A stretch of DNA of 19,219 nt from an uncultured Collinsella sp. (lineage in GTDB: Bacteria; Actinomycetota; Coriobacteriia; Coriobacteriales; Coriobacteriaceae). The notes beneath the pieces were generated by a model that was not told the DNA's origin, made no database searches, and saw only the letters and a program-made list of their open reading frames with translations. This document shows, one piece after another, positions 1 through 10,236 of this stretch (the stretch's first letter is position 1; every line of letters begins with the position of its first letter). The stretch is taken from the NCBI GenBank assembly GCA_902494585.1, contig CABUUD010000027.1:1-19219 (forward strand). Direction: 5' to 3'. A program made the translations under genes and the position numbers.

Positions 1-144
1 CATGAATGCGGCGTGGCCGCCACGGTTGGATTAGACACTCACCATTGTCGGCCTAATCCGCGGTCTTTCATGCAGCAGGGGCTCTCAATGTTTTTATGTC
101 CTGCTCATATCGTCTGTGCCGGCACTCCGGGACACTCCATGGCG

Positions 145-193
145 CGCCAGGGCCAATCGCCCGGGGACGAAGCGTTCATTTTGGCCCTTGGCG
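145..193. repeat. 12-bp hairpin with one bulge in the PFOR upstream region
   Basis: Bases 145-156 pair with 181-193 (cgccagggccaa against ttggcccttggcg) with a single unpaired T on the 3' arm and a 24-nt loop. Neither strand has a T-run after the stem, so it does not look like an intrinsic terminator. It could be an RNA fold at the end of an upstream transcript or a protein-binding site. Confidence 0.5.
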
Positions 194-228
194 GTCACCC
201 GAGATAAACCTTTACCGCCCACCTATAT

Positions 229-261
229 TTGTCGAAATTACACTTGGCGGCGGGGTACAAT
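229..261 (+). promoter_or_regulatory. Weak candidate promoter for PFOR
   Basis: TACAAT at 256-261, preceded by GGGG, matches the -10 consensus at five of six positions. The only -35-like hexamer nearby is TTGTCG at 229-234, with a 21-bp spacer that is longer than the usual 16-18. Only the -10 is persuasive; the GGG-TANNAT form recurs before other genes in this window. Confidence 0.25.
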
Positions 262-493
262 AAACCCGCATGCGGATTTCCGTTGCGGGTGCCTCCCATC
301 GCCGGGGCGTGCCCGGGAGCATCCGGCATGCGGCCTTTGCGGCGCTCGGTCATGTGCAAGACGGGCAGCTGGGCCTGTGGAGTACGTACAGCCCTCCTCG
401 CCTCGGCATGCCTTCTCTCCACGCCATGTACCTGCTGCTCAGCCTGCCTGCCAGATGATGGAAGCAACAGCGAAAATCCCATCACGCCAATAT

Positions 494-509
494 CCCGGCG
501 ATCGCCGGG
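494..509. repeat. Perfect 16-bp palindrome next to the PFOR ribosome binding site
   Basis: cccggcgatcgccggg reads the same on both strands. As RNA it folds into a 6-bp GC stem with a GATC loop. It ends about 17 nt before the purine-rich Shine-Dalgarno stretch (about 526-538), so it could act as an operator on DNA or as a translation-modulating hairpin. Confidence 0.5.
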
Positions 510-541
510 GCCTGTATACCTATATGAGAGGAGAGGGGTAT

Positions 542-4081
<3,540 letters not shown>

Positions 4082-4091
4082 GTCTCCCACC

Positions 4092-4216
4092 GCAGGATCT
4101 GAGGGCTGACCTTCGCGGACGTCCTCGGACATGAAAGAACCCCCGCTGCGCACTACGTGCGGCGGGGGTTCTTTCGTCCTGCGGAGTGTCCGCGAAGGTC
4201 AGCCCTCAGATCCTGC
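4092..4216. repeat. Perfect 29-bp inverted repeat nested around a terminator
   Basis: Bases 4092-4120 (starting gcaggatctgagggctgacc) are exactly complementary to 4188-4216. The 67-nt spacer contains a second, independent stem (4133-4146 with 4162-4175), separated from the outer arms by 12 nt on each side. The whole 125-nt block begins 10 nt after the PFOR stop codon. A 9-mer, gtcctcgga, occurs at 4121-4129 inside the block and again at 4226-4234 outside it. The structure could protect the 3' end of PFOR mRNA, form a cruciform, or be a small palindromic repeat element. Confidence 0.85.
4133..4175 (+). terminator. Bidirectional intrinsic terminator after PFOR
   Basis: gaaagaacccccgc (4133-4146) pairs perfectly with gcgggggttctttc (4162-4175), with an inner 5-bp stem (4149-4153 with 4157-4161) and a 3-nt loop. 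Both strands read GGGGG followed by TTCTTTC, so termination could work in either direction. The T-tract is interrupted by a C. Confidence 0.75.
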
Positions 4217-4286
4217 TACGACTACGTCCTCGGATTGTGGGGGCGGATGAAGGACGTAGTTGGTCGGGTATTCCGTCCCCTTCGCT

Positions 4287-4309
4287 GTTTCGCGGCTTTG
4301 CCGCGAAAC
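4287..4309. repeat. 10-bp hairpin with TTT loop
   Basis: gtttcgcggc at 4287-4296 pairs perfectly with gccgcgaaac at 4300-4309. No T-tract follows on the plus strand. The compact form resembles an interspersed palindromic repeat unit; copies elsewhere in the genome cannot be checked here. Confidence 0.5.
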
Positions 4310-4435
4310 CTCGCGCCACTTTGGGGATGGATGGAGGATTTGGCTGTTGTCGCCTTCTATCCCCGTGCTTTGCGGGCTGGGTGCCCTTTCGGAGCCCCTC
4401 TTTATTCCTATTGCTGGATGAAAAGCCCCTTGTTT

Positions 4436-4463
4436 TTGCAGGGATGCATACTCGTCCTATAAG
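4436..4463 (+). promoter_or_regulatory. Candidate promoter for carbamate kinase
   Basis: TTGCAG (4436-4441) and TATAAG (4458-4463) are separated by 16 bp. The -10 matches five of six consensus bases and the -35 three of six. Use of this promoter would give a leader of about 300 nt. Other -10-like hexamers occur downstream (TATAAA at 4687-4692) without a convincing -35. Confidence 0.3.
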
Positions 4464-4767
4464 TGCATAGAATCTCGTATAGTGCGAGTAAGATTTAGCG
4501 CTTTCTGTTTGGTGTTTAGCAAAGATATAGTTTGCATAATCCAGTCTAATTCTTGCTCCATTAAAATAAAGTCGCACGTAAATGGCGTAAACATATCTGA
4601 GCTGGGGTTCTGTACGCTGAGCGGATAAAAACGACCGTTCACCGTTCAACTATTTTCAAAATGAATAAAATGAGCGATAAAGAGAATATAAACCTTAATA
4701 AACTCGTGTATCGCACGGACACGGGTTATTAATGGGTTGTAGGCCTTTTACAGAAAGGATTCCAGCA

Positions 4768-5730
4768 ATGTCTAAGCCTCTTGGCAAGCCCGATCGTATT
4801 GTCGTCGCCCTTGGCGGCAACGCCCTCGGCAACAACCCCGTTGAGCAGATCGAGGCCGTGAGCAACACCGCTCACGCTCTTCTCGGCCTGATCGAGCAGG
4901 GTAACGAGATCATCATCACCCACGGCAACGGCCCGCAGGTCGGCATGATCCAGAACGCCTTCGCCGCTGCCCACGACGCCATCGGCACCCCCGAGATGCC
5001 GCTGCCCGAGTGCGGCGCCATGTCCCAGGGCTACATTGGTTATCACCTGCAGCAGGGCATCGGCCGCGAGATGCACAAGCGCTATAAGCGTTGGCACGCC
5101 GCCACCGTCGTCACCCAGATCGAGTGCGACCCGGATGATCCCGCGTTCAAGAACCCGACTAAGCCGATCGGCCCCTTCTATACCGAGGAGCAGGCCAAGG
5201 AGTTCATGGCCGAGGATCCCTCCAAGGTCTTCGTCGAGGATTCCGGCCGCGGCTGGCGTCGCGTCGTCGCTTCCCCCGATCCCAAGAAGATCGTCGAGGC
5301 TGACTCCATCCTCAACCTGCTCGACAACGAGTTCATCGTCATCGCCTGCGGTGGCGGCGGCATCCCCGTCGTCCGCGACTACGAGAACAAGGGCTGCTAC
5401 AAGGGCGTTCCCGCCGTCATCGACAAGGACCTGGGCGGCGAGCTGCTGGCCGAGGACTGCGATGCTGACGTTCTGTTCCTGCTGACCGCCGTTGAGCATG
5501 TCGCCATCAACTTTGGCAAGCCCAACCAGGAGGAGCTCGAGGAGCTCACCGCCGACGAGGCCGAGCGCCTGGCCGACGAGGGTCAGTTCGGCAAGGGTTC
5601 CATGGAGCCCAAGGTTCGCGCTGCCATCAAGTTCGCGCGTTCCCGCAAGGGCCGCACCTGCATCATCGGTGCTCTGGACAAGGCCGCCGAGACCATGGCC
5701 GGCCTCTCCGGTACCCGCATCCACGAGTAG
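4768..5730 (+). CDS. arcC: Carbamate kinase
   Basis: A 320-residue carbamate kinase of typical length. It catalyses the reversible ADP + carbamoyl phosphate to ATP + carbamate reaction, the ATP-yielding last step of arginine, agmatine, citrulline or ureide catabolism. Amino acid kinase fold motifs are clear: VVALGGNAL (residues 12-20), THGNGPQVG (51-59), PTKPIGPFY (130-138), VIACGGGGIPV (191-201) and VIDKD (217-221). The ATG at 4768 is preferred over the in-frame ATG at 4732 because agaaagga lies 8 nt before it and the homologous sequence starts there. No arginine deiminase, ornithine or putrescine carbamoyltransferase is in the window, so the source of carbamoyl phosphate is not shown. Codon use is strongly biased, as in PFOR. 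It appears monocistronic, with a long AT-rich upstream region and a terminator at 5796-5828. Confidence 0.96.
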   Translation: MSKPLGKPDRIVVALGGNALGNNPVEQIEAVSNTAHALLGLIEQGNEIIITHGNGPQVGMIQNAFAAAHDAIGTPEMPLPECGAMSQGYIGYHLQQGIGREMHKRYKRWHAATVVTQIECDPDDPAFKNPTKPIGPFYTEEQAKEFMAEDPSKVFVEDSGRGWRRVVASPDPKKIVEADSILNLLDNEFIVIACGGGGIPVVRDYENKGCYKGVPAVIDKDLGGELLAEDCDADVLFLLTAVEHVAINFGKPNQEELEELTADEAERLADEGQFGKGSMEPKVRAAIKFARSRKGRTCIIGALDKAAETMAGLSGTRIHE

Positions 5731-5795
5731 TCTCTACTCTGTTGCATCTCTCGTGGGCGCCAGGCAAAGCGTCCACAAACTAGCCTCTCTTCATG

Positions 5796-5828
5796 AGCCC
5801 CGCAGTCCGCTCCGACTGCGGGGCTTTT
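5796..5828 (+). terminator. Intrinsic terminator of carbamate kinase
   Basis: agccccgcagtc (5796-5807) pairs perfectly with gactgcggggct (5814-5825) across a 6-nt loop, and the run of T at 5825-5828 follows directly. Confidence 0.88.
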
Positions 5829-5837
5829 GCTATTCAC

Positions 5838-5868
5838 CTAGTCATTGGGGACGTTCTTAAATGACTAG
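5838..5868. repeat. REP-like palindrome at the end of the C39 peptidase gene
   Basis: ctagtcatt (5838-5846) pairs with aatgactag (5860-5868) around a 13-nt loop that starts GGGGACGTTC. The right arm overlaps the minus-strand stop codon of the peptidase gene (5865-5867). A short palindrome with a GGGGAC core resembles the interspersed REP-type sequences associated with IS200-like (RAYT) transposases, from memory. No transposase is in the window, so the assignment is tentative. Confidence 0.4.
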
Positions 5869-6899
5869 TAGTAGGCCCACATGGCTTCGATTTCATTGAG
5901 GACTTCTACGACGCCCCAGCGGCGGGCGCTGCGGCTTTGCGAGTTGGGGTCGTAGACTCCCACTTGATCGGCATCGTCGATGCCCCAGAGCACGATATAG
6001 TGTCCAACGCTGGTAAAGGTGCCGGGACGAACCGATGCGATGATGGGCGCGCCCGAGCGCAGCGCCTGGGTGATGGAGCTGCGATCGATATGGAGTTCCG
6101 TTCCGTCAAGGCCCAGCTGCCATGCGCCGCTCGTCATAAACGACCACTCGGTGGCGCCGGTGGGCGCATAGTTGCCCGCCTCGGAAAGAGCGCACATATC
6201 GACCGGCGTCATATTGGTGTGGCCGGTCTTATAGATGTAGACCATGGTAAGACAGGTAGGGCCGCAGGCATTTTGGCGGATGGTGCCACCGGCGTAGGGC
6301 AGCTCCGACCATGCCGGGTCAATCTGATAGATGTGGGGCATGGTGCCGGCTTGCCACTGCGAACGCGGGGTCGAAAACGCAAACGAATAGCCGGGCGCGA
6401 CCGGGGCCTTGAGCAGCTTATCCTCGGCGGTTGGATCGAGGCCGGCCGAGCCGTGGGACATACAGGAGCTCATAAGCACAAAGACCAGACAGGTGAGGAT
6501 AGAGCACAGTGCGAGGTGAAGTCGACGAGCTGACAGGGCGGGGGCATTCACGTACGATGCCGAGCGGTAAGGCTTGCCGTCGCGTCCGCCTTGGGGATGC
6601 GAAAAGAAGCAGTTGATATGGATGCCGGGCTGACGTGCGCCGTTGCGGCGCAGTTGCGGAACCTCGGCCTGACGCTGTCGAGTGCGCGCGCCCAAGCGGC
6701 TATCTTGCTGCGCGTTTGTGGCCGTGCTCGGACGGCCACTCTGCCGTGTTCTGCTTGTCTGCTGCCGAGACGAAGGTCTGGGTTGCTCTTGAGGGCGTTG
6801 CGGATTGCTGCTCGTGGCCCTTCTGGGCGTCGGCGTGGTACGGCCAGCAAGGCGAACACTTTGTCGCCGTTGATCACCGTCGTTGTATCCGTACGCCAT
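5865..6899 (-). CDS. Membrane-anchored C39-like cysteine peptidase
   Basis: A 344-residue protein with three parts. Residues 1-120 are a low-complexity tail rich in Arg, Gln, Pro, Ser and Thr, presumably disordered and cytoplasmic. Residues 127-146 form one hydrophobic segment, with a positive flank before it, giving a signal-anchor topology. Residues about 185-344 form a papain-like C39-type domain: QNACGPTC supplies the candidate nucleophile Cys212, GHYIVLWGID supplies His300, and YDPN supplies Asp317. The domain would therefore lie outside the cell and could process peptides or cell-wall proteins. There is no ABC transporter, so it is not a bacteriocin exporter. The ATG start has aaggcgg a few bases upstream on its strand. 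It is the only minus-strand gene, convergent with carbamate kinase and divergent from the permease. Codons are less biased than in neighbours. The domain call is firm; the substrate is unknown. Confidence 0.82.
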   Translation of the reverse strand: MAYGYNDGDQRRQSVRLAGRTTPTPRRATSSNPQRPQEQPRPSSRQQTSRTRQSGRPSTATNAQQDSRLGARTRQRQAEVPQLRRNGARQPGIHINCFFSHPQGGRDGKPYRSASYVNAPALSARRLHLALCSILTCLVFVLMSSCMSHGSAGLDPTAEDKLLKAPVAPGYSFAFSTPRSQWQAGTMPHIYQIDPAWSELPYAGGTIRQNACGPTCLTMVYIYKTGHTNMTPVDMCALSEAGNYAPTGATEWSFMTSGAWQLGLDGTELHIDRSSITQALRSGAPIIASVRPGTFTSVGHYIVLWGIDDADQVGVYDPNSQSRSARRWGVVEVLNEIEAMWAYY

Positions 6900-7258
6900 T
6901 CGTACCGCCTTGTCTCATGTATAACCTGTCTATCCTACAAAAAAGATGTGCAACAAAGGGGTCTGCGCGTCAAAAGCTCGGTAAACGGTACGAAAGGCGC
7001 AAAACACACGGCCTCAAAAACATCTCTATATGCGTCCGATGAGCGTACGCCCGTCGGGCGGGCGGCAACAATGGGCTGCAAACTGTGCCGTTCGTCCCAA
7101 AAATGGCGCCGCTCGTTTTGCAGTTCTGCCATCGGTCGAGCTACAAGCGGAGCTGCTGTGCCAAGGCCGTATCTTAAGGCCAGGAAATAAAAGCGCGCGG
7201 CAAAACGGACCGCGCAAGGGGTGACGCCAAGGGCGTCAAAAAGGAAAGGAGGGGAACA
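6900..7258. other. Divergent intergenic region between peptidase and permease
   Basis: No gene is supported. On the minus strand, TATACA (6918-6923) lies close to the peptidase start and could be its -10, without a convincing -35. A 5-bp GC hairpin (7048-7052 with 7056-7060) sits mid-region. Close to the permease come two hairpins in series: gcgcgg/ccgcgc (7195-7200 with 7210-7215) and tgacgcc/ggcgtca (7222-7228 with 7232-7238, 3-nt loop), the second ending just before the Shine-Dalgarno sequence. I recognise no known riboswitch. Confidence 0.45.
7195..7238 (+). promoter_or_regulatory. Tandem leader hairpins before the permease
   Basis: Two small GC stems, 6 bp and 7 bp, follow each other directly upstream of the very strong Shine-Dalgarno stretch aaggaaaggagggg (7241-7254). 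The placement suits control of translation initiation or leader stability. The ACGG in the first loop recalls the mini-ykkC (guanidine-II) motif, but the second loop lacks it, so I do not call a riboswitch. Confidence 0.35.
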
Positions 7259-8710
7259 ATGGCGGACAAGAACGCAGAAGTTGCAGTCGAGGATAACGGC
7301 GGCATGAAGAAAACGCTTTCGCTCTGGAACTTCTTCACCATCGGTTTCGGTGCCATCATCGGTACCGGTTGGGTTCTGCAGGTCGGCGACTGGATGGTCG
7401 TGGGCGGCGGTCCCGTTCCCGCTATGATCGCATTCCTCTTGGGTGCAATCTTCCTCGTGCCCGTCGGAGCTGTTTTCGGTGAGCTCACGGCTGCTATCCC
7501 CATCTCGGGCGGCATCGTCGAGTATGTCGATCGTAGCTTTGGCCGTACGCTGAGCTACATCACCGGTTGGCTTTTGGCCCTGGGCAACGGCATCCTGTGC
7601 CCGTGGGAGGCCATCGCCATTTCGACCCTCGTGTCCGAGATGTTCGGCAGCCTGCCCGGTCTTGAGTGGCTGCGCGCCGTTAAGCTCTACACCATCCTGG
7701 GCGCCGACGTTTACCTGTTCCCGACGCTGATCGCGCTCGGCTTCGCAGCCTACGTCATCTTCCTCAACTTCCGCGGTGCCAGCTCGGCCGCCAAGCTCCA
7801 GGCCTTCCTGACCAAGGCTCTGCTCTGCGGCATGCTGCTCGCCATGGGCGTCTCGCTGTTCACCGGCTCGCCGGACAACGCCATGCCCGTGTTCTCCCAG
7901 GTCACCGGCGCTGGCGGCGGTAAGGCCGCTACCGAGGGCACCAGCCTGTTCGCCGGCATCGTGTCGGTCCTGGTTCTGACCCCGTTCTTCTACGCCGGTT
8001 TCGACACCATTCCTCAGCAGGCTGAGGAAGCAGCCGAGGGCCTCAACTGGAACAAGTTCGGCAAGATCATCTCCCTGGCTCTGCTGGCCGCCGGCGGCTT
8101 CTACATGGTCTGCATCTACTCGTTCGGCACCATTCTCGACTGGCATGAGTTTGTTAAGAGCCCGGTTCCCGCGCTTGCCTGCCTCAAGGGCATCAACATG
8201 CTTCTGTACCTGGCCATGCTCGTCATCGCCACGCTTGGACCCATGGGCCCGATGAACTCCTTCTACGGCGCCACGAGCCGCATCATGCTTGCCATGGGCC
8301 GCAAGGGCCAGCTGCCCGAGAAGTTCGCCGAGGTTGACCCCAAGTCCGGCGCTCCCAAGCTCGCCTGCGTCGTTCTGGGCGTCATCACCGTCATCGGTCC
8401 GTTCCTGGGCAAGAACATGCTCATCCCTCTGACCAACGTGTCGGCTCTCGCCTTCATCTTCTCCTGCGGTATGGTCGCCCTCGCCTGCCTGCGCATGCGC
8501 TTCACCGAGCCCGACCTGCCTCGTCCCTACGAGGTGCCCGGCGGCAAGTTTGGCATCGGCCTCGCTATCGCTGCCTGCGCCATCATCATCGGCCTGCTCG
8601 TGATTCCGTTCTCTCCCGCCTCCCTCAACATGGTGGAGTGGAGCATCGTGATCGGTTGGTTGGCTATTGGCCTGGCCCTCATGGCTTTCACCAATTCCCG
8701 CAAAAAGTAA
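7259..8710 (+). CDS. APC-superfamily amino acid permease
   Basis: A 483-residue integral membrane protein of the amino acid-polyamine-organocation superfamily, with about 12 hydrophobic segments spread from residue 23 to near the C-terminus. The first segment holds the helix-breaking substrate-binding motif GFGAIIGTGW (about residues 29-38), the family hallmark, followed by the GELTAAIPISGG segment. It likely transports an amino acid or derivative by proton symport or exchange; the substrate cannot be read from sequence. ATG 7259 has an excellent Shine-Dalgarno just upstream. The amidohydrolase follows after 131 bp, so the two probably form one uptake-and-cleavage unit. No intrinsic terminator with a T-tract separates them. 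The strong C-ending codon bias suggests high expression. Confidence 0.9.
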   Translation: MADKNAEVAVEDNGGMKKTLSLWNFFTIGFGAIIGTGWVLQVGDWMVVGGGPVPAMIAFLLGAIFLVPVGAVFGELTAAIPISGGIVEYVDRSFGRTLSYITGWLLALGNGILCPWEAIAISTLVSEMFGSLPGLEWLRAVKLYTILGADVYLFPTLIALGFAAYVIFLNFRGASSAAKLQAFLTKALLCGMLLAMGVSLFTGSPDNAMPVFSQVTGAGGGKAATEGTSLFAGIVSVLVLTPFFYAGFDTIPQQAEEAAEGLNWNKFGKIISLALLAAGGFYMVCIYSFGTILDWHEFVKSPVPALACLKGINMLLYLAMLVIATLGPMGPMNSFYGATSRIMLAMGRKGQLPEKFAEVDPKSGAPKLACVVLGVITVIGPFLGKNMLIPLTNVSALAFIFSCGMVALACLRMRFTEPDLPRPYEVPGGKFGIGLAIAACAIIIGLLVIPFSPASLNMVEWSIVIGWLAIGLALMAFTNSRKK

Positions 8711-8730
8711 CGCCTAGCCGGGGCGGATCG

Positions 8731-8759
8731 GGTGCGCGGAATCCTCTCTCCCGCGCACC
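8731..8759 (+). repeat. 9-bp intercistronic hairpin after the permease
   Basis: ggtgcgcgg (8731-8739) pairs with ccgcgcacc (8751-8759) around an 11-nt loop. No T-run follows, so it is more likely an mRNA-stabilising or partial-termination structure between two cotranscribed genes than a full terminator. Confidence 0.45.
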
Positions 8760-8841
8760 GAACCCGGCACCACTTGGGTAGCTTTGTGAGGCCTTAACCC
8801 AACACGGCCTCGCCCACTATATGGATCCATAAGGAGGAACC

Positions 8842-10119
8842 ATGTCCACTAAGTATGCAATCGTTGGCGGCAAGCTCATCGACGGTACCGGTGCCGAGCC
8901 GGTCGAGAACTCCCTCGTTCTCGTCGACGACAACGGCAAGATCGAGTACGCCGGCGCTATGCAGGACCTTCCCGAGGGCGTTGAGGTCATCGACGCCGCC
9001 GGCAAGACCGTCCTTCCCGGCCTGATCGACACCCACCTGCACTTCTCGGGCAACCTGACCGACGATGACACCGATTGGGTCATGCAGCCGCTCCTCGAGA
9101 AGCAGGCCGTCGCCGTCAAGCAGGCCTACGACTGCCTCACCCATGGCCTCACCACCGTCTGCGAGATCGGTCGCTTTGGTATCCAGATCCGTGACTGCAT
9201 CGACAAGGGCGTCTTCAAGGGCCCGCGCGTTCTGGCCACCGGCCTCGGCTTCTGCCGCGTTGCCGGCCACGGTGACTCCCACCACTGCACCCAGGAGCTC
9301 AACAAGGAATCCCATCCCTGGGGCGACCAGGTCGACGGTCCTTGGGATCTGCGCAAGGCCGTCCGTCGTCGCCTGCGCGAGAACCCCGATGCCATCAAGA
9401 TCTGGGCTACCGGTGGCGGCATCTGGCGCTGGGACTCCGGTCGCGACCAGCACTACTGCTCCGAGGAGATCCAGGCCGTGGTCGACGAGGCAAAGATGGT
9501 CGGCATCCCCGTGTGGAGCCACTGCTACAACAACCACGCCGCTGCCTACGATTCCGTTCGTTTTGGCTGCGAGCAGCTGATTCACGGTTTCGATATCGAT
9601 GAGCGCACCATGGACCTCATGGCCGAGCAGGGCACCTTCTTCACCCCGACGATCGCCTTCCTGCCCACCTGGTACGCCACCTATCCGCCCGTCTACGTCC
9701 CCGAGCTGCACGACAAGTACGAGGGCACCCTGGTCGAGAAGGAGCTGCAGCGCAACTACGACTGCCTGCGCGAGGCCAAGAAGCGCGGCGTTGTCATGAC
9801 GATCGGCTCCGACTCCTTCTCCTTCGTCACCCCGTACGGCACCTGCTCCATCGAGGAGATGTACGAGTTCGTCGACAAGATCGGCTTCACCCCGGTCGAG
9901 ACCATCACCTGCGCCACCCTCAACGGTGCCAAGATGTGCCACATCGAGGACGAGACCGGTTCCATCGAGGCCGGCAAGTGCGCCGACCTGCTGGTCGTCA
10001 ACGGTGACGTCGCCGCCGACATCCACGTGCTCAACACCGACAACATGGACGTCATCATGAAGGATGGCTGGATCGTCGAGGCTGGCACCTTTGGCGAGGC
10101 CAACAAATACAGCGCCTAA
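8842..10119 (+). CDS. Metal-dependent amidohydrolase, imidazolonepropionase/Xaa-Pro dipeptidase-like
   Basis: A 425-residue amidohydrolase-superfamily enzyme. An N-terminal beta-sandwich segment (AIVGGKLIDGTGAEP) leads into a TIM barrel. The metal ligands are complete: His65 and His67 in DTHLHF, Lys186 (the position of the carboxylated lysine bridging two metals) in IKIWATGGG, His227 in WSHCYN, His248 in IHGF and Asp324 in IGSDS. The C-terminus returns to the sandwich (GSIEAGKCADLLVV). This pattern fits the imidazolonepropionase-like and cytosolic prolidase-like subfamilies, which hydrolyse N-acyl amino acids, Xaa-Pro dipeptides or cyclic amides. There is no signal peptide, so it is cytosolic. 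aaggagg at 8831-8837 sets the start. It sits directly after the permease, suggesting that the permease imports its substrate. The precise substrate is not determinable. Confidence 0.88.
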   Translation: MSTKYAIVGGKLIDGTGAEPVENSLVLVDDNGKIEYAGAMQDLPEGVEVIDAAGKTVLPGLIDTHLHFSGNLTDDDTDWVMQPLLEKQAVAVKQAYDCLTHGLTTVCEIGRFGIQIRDCIDKGVFKGPRVLATGLGFCRVAGHGDSHHCTQELNKESHPWGDQVDGPWDLRKAVRRRLRENPDAIKIWATGGGIWRWDSGRDQHYCSEEIQAVVDEAKMVGIPVWSHCYNNHAAAYDSVRFGCEQLIHGFDIDERTMDLMAEQGTFFTPTIAFLPTWYATYPPVYVPELHDKYEGTLVEKELQRNYDCLREAKKRGVVMTIGSDSFSFVTPYGTCSIEEMYEFVDKIGFTPVETITCATLNGAKMCHIEDETGSIEAGKCADLLVVNGDVAADIHVLNTDNMDVIMKDGWIVEAGTFGEANKYSA

Positions 10120-10177
10120 GATACCGTTTGTCGATGGCTGGATGTAAAACACAGTTTTTGATTGCATAATGCAATGG

Positions 10178-10202
10178 AGAGGGTCGCTTGCGGCCCTCTT
10201 TA
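10178..10202 (+). terminator. Probable terminator of the permease-amidohydrolase unit
   Basis: A 9-bp stem with one G-T pair (10178-10186 with 10191-10199) and a 4-nt loop is followed by a modest TTATT. A 6-bp palindrome (10161-10166 with 10170-10175) lies just upstream. The T-tract is short, so some readthrough into the kinase gene is plausible. Confidence 0.5.
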
Positions 10203-10236
10203 TTGCTATGGGTGCGATAGAAAAAAGGGGATGACG

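Larger units (their letters stand above)
1..541. other. Noncoding region and probable leader upstream of the PFOR gene
   Basis: No credible gene is visible. Open frames here have no ribosome binding site and no recognisable protein, and the PFOR frame runs open upstream of its start only by chance. Visible structure: a 7-bp inverted repeat (28-34 with 53-59), a 12-bp hairpin with one bulged base (145-156 with 181-193), a possible -10 hexamer at 256-261, and a perfect 16-bp palindrome at 494-509 just before the Shine-Dalgarno sequence of the next gene. If transcription starts near 268, the leader would be about 270 nt, long enough for a regulatory RNA, but I recognise no known riboswitch class. 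Confidence 0.6.
4217..4767. other. Intergenic region with hairpins and an AT-rich leader before carbamate kinase
   Basis: No gene is supported. The first part carries a 10-bp inverted repeat (4221-4230 with 4251-4260) and a 10-bp hairpin with a 3-nt loop (4287-4296 with 4300-4309). From about 4430 the composition shifts sharply: 4501-4560 and 4621-4680 each have 21 G+C of 60 by hand count, against clearly GC-rich genes on either side. Candidate promoter elements are TTGCAG (4436-4441) and TATAAG (4458-4463) with a 16-bp spacer. Also present are a tandem ACCGTTC pair (4634-4647) and an 8-bp stem with one G-T pair (4702-4709 with 4719-4726) shortly before the gene. Confidence 0.5.

Noticed and set aside
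4206..4649. 147-codon minus-strand frame in the intergenic region before carbamate kinase
   Set aside because: It runs through hairpins and a composition break, has no recognisable motif, and has no clear ribosome binding site.
4729..5724. 331-codon open frame antisense to carbamate kinase
   Set aside because: Same codon-bias shadow; carbamate kinase has all family motifs on the other strand.
7195..7238. Guanidine-II (mini-ykkC) riboswitch before the permease
   Set aside because: Only the first of the two hairpin loops holds an ACGG, the loops are the wrong size, and the second loop is AAG.
6935..8146. 403-codon minus-strand open frame overlapping the permease
   Set aside because: Shadow of the permease reading frame; the Glu/Asp/Gly/His-rich translation has no domain.
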